64,000 nucleotides of DNA, from assembly GCF_000938305.1 (NCBI RefSeq), contig NZ_JYMT01000004.1, positions 1 to 64,000 on the forward strand. The letters run 5' to 3'. Under the pieces are notes generated by a model, which worked only from the letters and a program-made list of their open reading frames with translations, ran no database searches and had not been told where the DNA came from. Every line of letters starts with the position of its first letter. Position 1 is the stretch's first letter. Positions 62,211-64,000 of the stretch are shown here, piece by piece. The position numbers and the translations under genes were made by a program. The DNA is from Bradyrhizobium sp. LTSP885 (GTDB lineage Bacteria; Pseudomonadota; Alphaproteobacteria; Rhizobiales; Xanthobacteraceae).

Positions 62211-63674
62211 ATGGCCAAATCGACCCTCTCCTTTGTCTGCCAGAACTGCGGCGCGGCGTATAATCGCTGGCAGGGCAAGTGCGAGTCCTGCGGCGAGTGG
62301 AATACGCTGGCCGAGGAGGACACCACGGGCGCGACTTCGATGCCGGTCTCGATCCGCTCCAAGCGCAAGGGGCGGACGTTCGCGCTCGAAAGCCTGACCG
62401 GCAAAAGCCAGGATGCCCCGCGCACCTCCTCCGGCATGGCCGAGCTCGATCGCGTCACCGGCGGCGGCTTTGTGCGCGGCTCGGTGCTTTTGGTCGGCGG
62501 CGACCCCGGCATCGGCAAATCGACGTTGCTGACCCAGGCCACCAGCATGATGGCGCGCGCCGGCCACCGCGCGGTCTATATCTCGGGCGAAGAGGCGGTA
62601 GCGCAGGTGCGGCTCCGCGCCGAGCGGCTCGGGCTTGCGGATGCGCCGGTGCAGCTCGCGTCCGAGACCTCGGTTGAGGACATCATCTCGACGCTGTCGG
62701 AAGGCGCCGTGCCGCGCCTGATCGTGATCGATTCGATCCAGACCATGTGGACCGATACGGTGGAGTCAGCACCGGGCACGGTGACGCAGGTCCGCGCCGC
62801 GGCGCAGGCCCTCATTCGGTTTGCCAAGAAATCCGGCGCTACCATCATCCTGGTCGGGCATGTGACAAAAGACGGCCAGATCGCCGGCCCCCGCGTGGTC
62901 GAACACATGGTCGATGCGGTGCTGTCGTTCGAGGGCGAAGGCTCGCAGCAATTCCGGATCCTGCGCGCGGCGAAGAACCGCTTTGGCGCCACCGATGAGA
63001 TCGGCGTGTTCGAGATGACGGGGCTCGGCCTGCGCGAAGTCACCAACCCTTCCGAATTGTTCCTGTCTGAACGCGATCTCGGCAGCCCCGGCACGGCGGT
63101 GTTTGCCGGTATCGAGGGCACCCGTCCCGTGCTGGTCGAATTGCAGGCACTGGTGGCGCCGACCTCGCTCGGCACGCCCCGCCGCGCCGTGGTCGGTTGG
63201 GATCCGAGCAGGCTGTCGATGGTGCTGGCGGTACTGGAGGCCCATTGCGGGGTCAAACTCTCAGGCCACGACGTCTATTTCAACGTCGCCGGCGGGCTGC
63301 GCATCCAGGAGCCAGCCGCGGACATGGCGGCGGCCGCGGCGCTGGTGTCGTCGCTGGTGAACGCACCGTTGCCGACGGACGCGGTCTATTTCGGCGAGAT
63401 TTCGCTGTCCGGCGCGGTTCGCCCGGTGGCGCAGACTTCCGCGCGGCTGAAGGAGGCCGCCAAGCTCGGCTTCGGCCGCGCCATCCTGCCCGAATCGGCC
63501 CGTGGCGACGTCGGCGGCGACGCCGGGCTGACCCTCAACAGCGTCGGCAATCTGACCACTTTGGTCGCCGAAATCGCTGCGCTTGGGACGCCCCGGGGCC
63601 GGGCCGCCCAGCGAGACCCTGAAGCGGCTGAGAAAAATGCCACACCGGCCCGATTCCGTCGCGAGACCAGCTAA
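62211..63674 (+). CDS. radA: DNA repair protein RadA (Sms)
   Basis: 487 aa. Promotes branch migration in recombination. N-terminal zinc motif with four cysteines in 'FVCQNCGAAYNRWQGKCESC' then G; RecA-like core with Walker A 'GGDPGIGKSTLL', the RadA-specific 'AAKNRFGATDEIG' and a C-terminal Lon-like domain ('VLAVLEAHCGVKLSGHDVYF'). Conserved neighbour of cvpA. Confidence 0.96.
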   Translation: MAKSTLSFVCQNCGAAYNRWQGKCESCGEWNTLAEEDTTGATSMPVSIRSKRKGRTFALESLTGKSQDAPRTSSGMAELDRVTGGGFVRGSVLLVGGDPGIGKSTLLTQATSMMARAGHRAVYISGEEAVAQVRLRAERLGLADAPVQLASETSVEDIISTLSEGAVPRLIVIDSIQTMWTDTVESAPGTVTQVRAAAQALIRFAKKSGATIILVGHVTKDGQIAGPRVVEHMVDAVLSFEGEGSQQFRILRAAKNRFGATDEIGVFEMTGLGLREVTNPSELFLSERDLGSPGTAVFAGIEGTRPVLVELQALVAPTSLGTPRRAVVGWDPSRLSMVLAVLEAHCGVKLSGHDVYFNVAGGLRIQEPAADMAAAAALVSSLVNAPLPTDAVYFGEISLSGAVRPVAQTSARLKEAAKLGFGRAILPESARGDVGGDAGLTLNSVGNLTTLVAEIAALGTPRGRAAQRDPEAAEKNATPARFRRETS

Positions 63675-63863
63675 AGCGGCGTGACGTATCAGCCCTCCGC
63701 CGCTATACATCCGGCGCGCGGGAAAGGTTGCCGACCGGCCTTGCCGGATGGGCCCGATCCCCCTCAGTTAGGACGGCACCGAGTTTGCCGATTCGCGAGT
63801 GCTTTTAGACAGCGTGCTCAGAAAACAGCGTACCCAGAACGTACCAGCGGACCTGACCAGCCG

Positions 63864-64000
63864 ATGCCGATAACGATACTTGATCTCGTCCTGCTCGGGG
63901 TGATGCTGATCTCGGGCCTGCTTGCCATGGTGCGCGGCTTCATGCGCGAGATCCTGTCGATCGCGGCCTGGGGCGCCGCGGCGCTGGTCACGCTGTATGC
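63864..64000 (+). CDS. cvpA: CvpA family protein (5' part, runs off the window)
   Basis: First 45 residues, MPITILDLVLLGVMLISGLL then AMVRGFMREILSIAAWGAAALVTLY, match the first two spans of CvpA (colicin V production), an inner-membrane protein often upstream of purF. ATG at 63864. Partial because the window ends. Confidence 0.85.
   Translation, partial: MPITILDLVLLGVMLISGLLAMVRGFMREILSIAAWGAAALVTLY

Noticed and set aside
1..64000. tRNA, rRNA, CRISPR, prophage or secretion-system loci
   Set aside because: None seen on reading both strands; short tRNAs could be missed without a covariance search.

Overview
The window looks like chromosomal core DNA of a Bradyrhizobium-type alphaproteobacterium (Nitrobacteraceae). 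The evidence is high GC, typical Rhizobiales gene order (lptF-lptG-lptD-surA-like-pdxA-rsmA; fabD-fabG-acpP-fabF-mltG-yicC-gmk; rpsF-rpsR-DUF2232-rplI followed by dnaB-alr-radA-cvpA), and several intergenic hairpin repeats of a kind I know from Bradyrhizobium and relatives. I saw no rRNA, tRNA, CRISPR array, phage, integron or secretion-system cluster. The genus assignment rests on recognition and was not checked by a search.

Layout. 1-1.2 kb: a complete IS481-family insertion sequence with perfect 30-bp ends and a 5-bp target duplication, sitting inside a palindromic repeat. 1.2-9.7 kb: accessory genes (NTF2-like protein, Lrp/AsnC regulator, OsmC protein, small secreted and membrane proteins, SLC13-type transporter, ChrA transporter, acyltransferase 3, lipoprotein, DUF2171 protein), ending in about 0.8 kb of structured repeat DNA. 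9.8-21.2 kb: housekeeping genes (rnd, a passenger-less autotransporter-type beta-barrel protein, cold shock protein, purM-purN, pgsA-like, hdaA-like, ppk1-ppx behind a candidate Pho box, terC-like, ndk). 21.5-27 kb: small secreted protein, a 58-aa protein, ABC-F ATPase, lipoprotein, holC, pepA. 27.2-37.3 kb: LPS transport and outer-membrane assembly operon with pdxA and rsmA, then a zinc alcohol dehydrogenase and an orphan amide/amino-acid binding protein. 37.5-45.3 kb: a proline-rich membrane protein and the fatty acid synthesis cluster. 45.5-47.2 kb: a TetR-desaturase pair. 47.5-50.1 kb: ribosomal protein operon. 50.1-54.3 kb: TetR-thioesterase pair, c-type cytochrome-like protein, cyclopropane fatty acid synthase. 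54.6-64 kb: dnaB, alr, xth, a TSUP permease, a VOC protein with its WYL regulator, a DUF5107 protein, radA and the start of cvpA.

Much of the window concerns the cell envelope and lipids: LPS export, fatty acid synthesis, a desaturase, a thioesterase, a cyclopropane synthase, phosphatidylglycerol synthesis and a peptidoglycan transglycosylase. The most useful new observations are regulatory. They are a WYL-regulator palindrome in front of both the regulator and the adjacent VOC gene, palindromes in front of two translationally coupled TetR-lipid-enzyme pairs, an SD-sequestering stem with a CCGAA motif in the rpsF leader (candidate S6:S18 autoregulation), a Pho box before ppk1-ppx, and several families of dispersed hairpin repeats, some of which abut or overlap stop codons. 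I did not find a convincing wholly new multi-gene system.
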